The position numbers and the translations under genes are program-made. Of a stretch of 31,709 bases of DNA, positions 30,354-31,709 are shown piece by piece. Numbering within the stretch: position 1 is the first letter of the stretch; each line of letters begins with the position of its first letter. Below the pieces are notes generated by a model that ran no database searches, had not been told where the DNA came from, and was given only the letters and a program-made list of their open reading frames with translations. This DNA comes from Branchiostoma floridae (taxonomy: Eukaryota; Chordata; Leptocardii; Amphioxiformes; Branchiostomatidae): NCBI RefSeq assembly GCF_000003815.2, contig NC_049988.1, forward strand, positions 10,564,280-10,595,988, in the 5' to 3' direction.

Positions 30354-31709
30354 CGCAAAAAAGCGACCCCTTACGATCGGACTTCCGAAATTTCAAACAT
30401 AATGTGCGTTACTTTCAACACTTGAATATCAAAGTAAAACCCGTGGGCAAAAGGTAAAAAGTGATTTGAGTACCCAAAATTACTTTGTAACTTTTCTACA
30501 TACGAATGAAGGCTCACCTGGGGGATAACCGCTAACCGCTAAGCGAACCCTTCGGTAACCGCAAAAAAGCGACCCCTTACGATCGGACTTCCGAAATTTC
30601 AAACAAAATGTGCGTTACTTTCAACACTTGAATATCATAGTAAAACCCGTGGGAAAAAGGTAAAAAGTGATTTGAGTACCCAAAATTACTTTGTAACTTT
30701 TCTACATACGAATGAAGGCTCACCTGGGGGATAACCGCTAACCGCTAAGCGAACCCTTCGGTAACCGCAAAAAAGCGACCCCTTACGATCGGACTTCCGA
30801 AATTTCAAACATAATGTGCGTTACTTTCAACACTCGAATATCAAAGTAAAACCCGTGGGCAAAAGGTAAAAAGTGATTTGAGTACCCAAAATTACTTGTT
30901 AACTTTTCTACATACGAATGAAGGCTCACCTGGGGGATAACCGCTAACCGCTAAGCGAACCCTTCGGTAACCGCAAAAAAGCGACCCCTTACGATCGGAC
31001 TTCCGAAATTTCAAACATAATGTGCGTTACTTTCAACACTTGAAAATCAAAGTAAAACCCGTGGGCAAAAGGTAAAAAGTGATTTGAGTACCCAAAATTA
31101 CTTTGTAACTTTTCTACATACGAATGAAGGCTCACCTGGGGGATAACCGCTAAGCGCTAAGCGAACCCTTCGGTAACCGCAAAAAAGCGACCCCTTACGA
31201 TCGGACTTCCGAAATTTCAAACAAAATGTGCGTTACTTTCAACACTTGAATATCATAGTAAAACCCGTGGGCAAAAGGTAAAAAGTGATTTGAGTACCCA
31301 AAATTACTTTGTAACTTTTCTACATACGAATGAAGGCTCACCTGGGGGATAACCGCTAACCGCTAAGCGAACCCTTCGGTAACCGCAAAAAAGCGACCCC
31401 TTACGATCGGACTTCCGAAATTTCAAACAAAATGTGCGTTACTTTCAACACTTGAATATCATAGTAAAACCCGTGGGCAAAAGGTAAAAAGTGATTTGAG
31501 TACCCAAAATTACTTTGTAACTTTTCTACATACGAATGAAGGCTCACCTGGGGGATAACCGCTAACCGCTAAGCGAACCCTTCGGTAACCGCAAAAAAGC
31601 GACCCCTTACGATCGGACTTCCGAAATTTCAAACATAATGTGCGTTACTTTCAACACTTGAATATCAAAGTAAAACCCGTGGCAAAAGGAAAAAGGAACG
31701 CACCGGTAC
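30354..31709 (+). repeat. 206-bp satellite array, over six units
   Basis: AAGCGACCCCTTACGATCGG recurs at 30361, 30567, 30773, 30979, 31185, 31391 and 31597, exactly 206 bases apart each time. Units differ by only a few bases. Each includes AACCGCTAACCGCTAAGCG and GAACCCTTCGGTAACCGC. The last unit departs from consensus after about 31680, at the window edge. Confidence 0.97.

Noticed and set aside
30354-31709. CRISPR array
   Set aside because: Units are 206 bp and repeated throughout; there are no short repeats with unique spacers, and the context is animal DNA.

Overview
This is eukaryotic, intron-rich DNA holding two conserved protein-coding genes placed head to head, in a background dense with small DNA transposons, SINE/LINE fragments, minisatellites and a terminal satellite array. 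Both proteins are very close to deuterostome orthologues. The repeats (many non-autonomous hAT-type and TA/TTAA-flanked elements of a few hundred bases, 1-2.5 kb introns) look like an invertebrate deuterostome. A cephalochordate (amphioxus, Branchiostoma) is my best guess, but that is inference. There is no sign of bacterial operons, CRISPR or plasmid functions.

Layout. 1-5.4 kb: no gene recognised; it holds a three-copy repeat cluster, a foldback-related repeat, a 79-80 bp tandem repeat and a LINE tail. 5.4-11.6 kb, minus strand: complete 13-exon BBS5 (340 aa, BBSome subunit of the cilium). 11.56-12.08 kb: putative bidirectional promoter. 12.08-26.86 kb, plus strand: complete 17-exon DDX23/PRP28 (806 aa, U5 snRNP DEAD-box helicase). 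All intron phases of both genes close perfectly. 26.83-27.75 kb: DDX23 3' UTR. 27.75-29.1 kb: no recognised gene. 29.1-29.6 kb: 66-bp hairpin minisatellite. 30.0-30.3 kb: two near-perfect hairpins. 30.35 kb to the end: 206-bp satellite.

The two genes have unrelated jobs (ciliary trafficking; activation of the spliceosomal pre-B complex) and probably share only a promoter region. The most unusual signal is that short tandem duplications start at coding-exon 3' ends at three places: a 30-bp array seeded by the last ten codons plus stop of DDX23, a 46-52 bp array seeded by the stop-codon context of BBS5, and a 20-bp copy of the end of DDX23 exon 12 (through the DE of the DEAD box) placed just inside the next intron. 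Several mobile elements also lie within 3-50 bp of splice sites.
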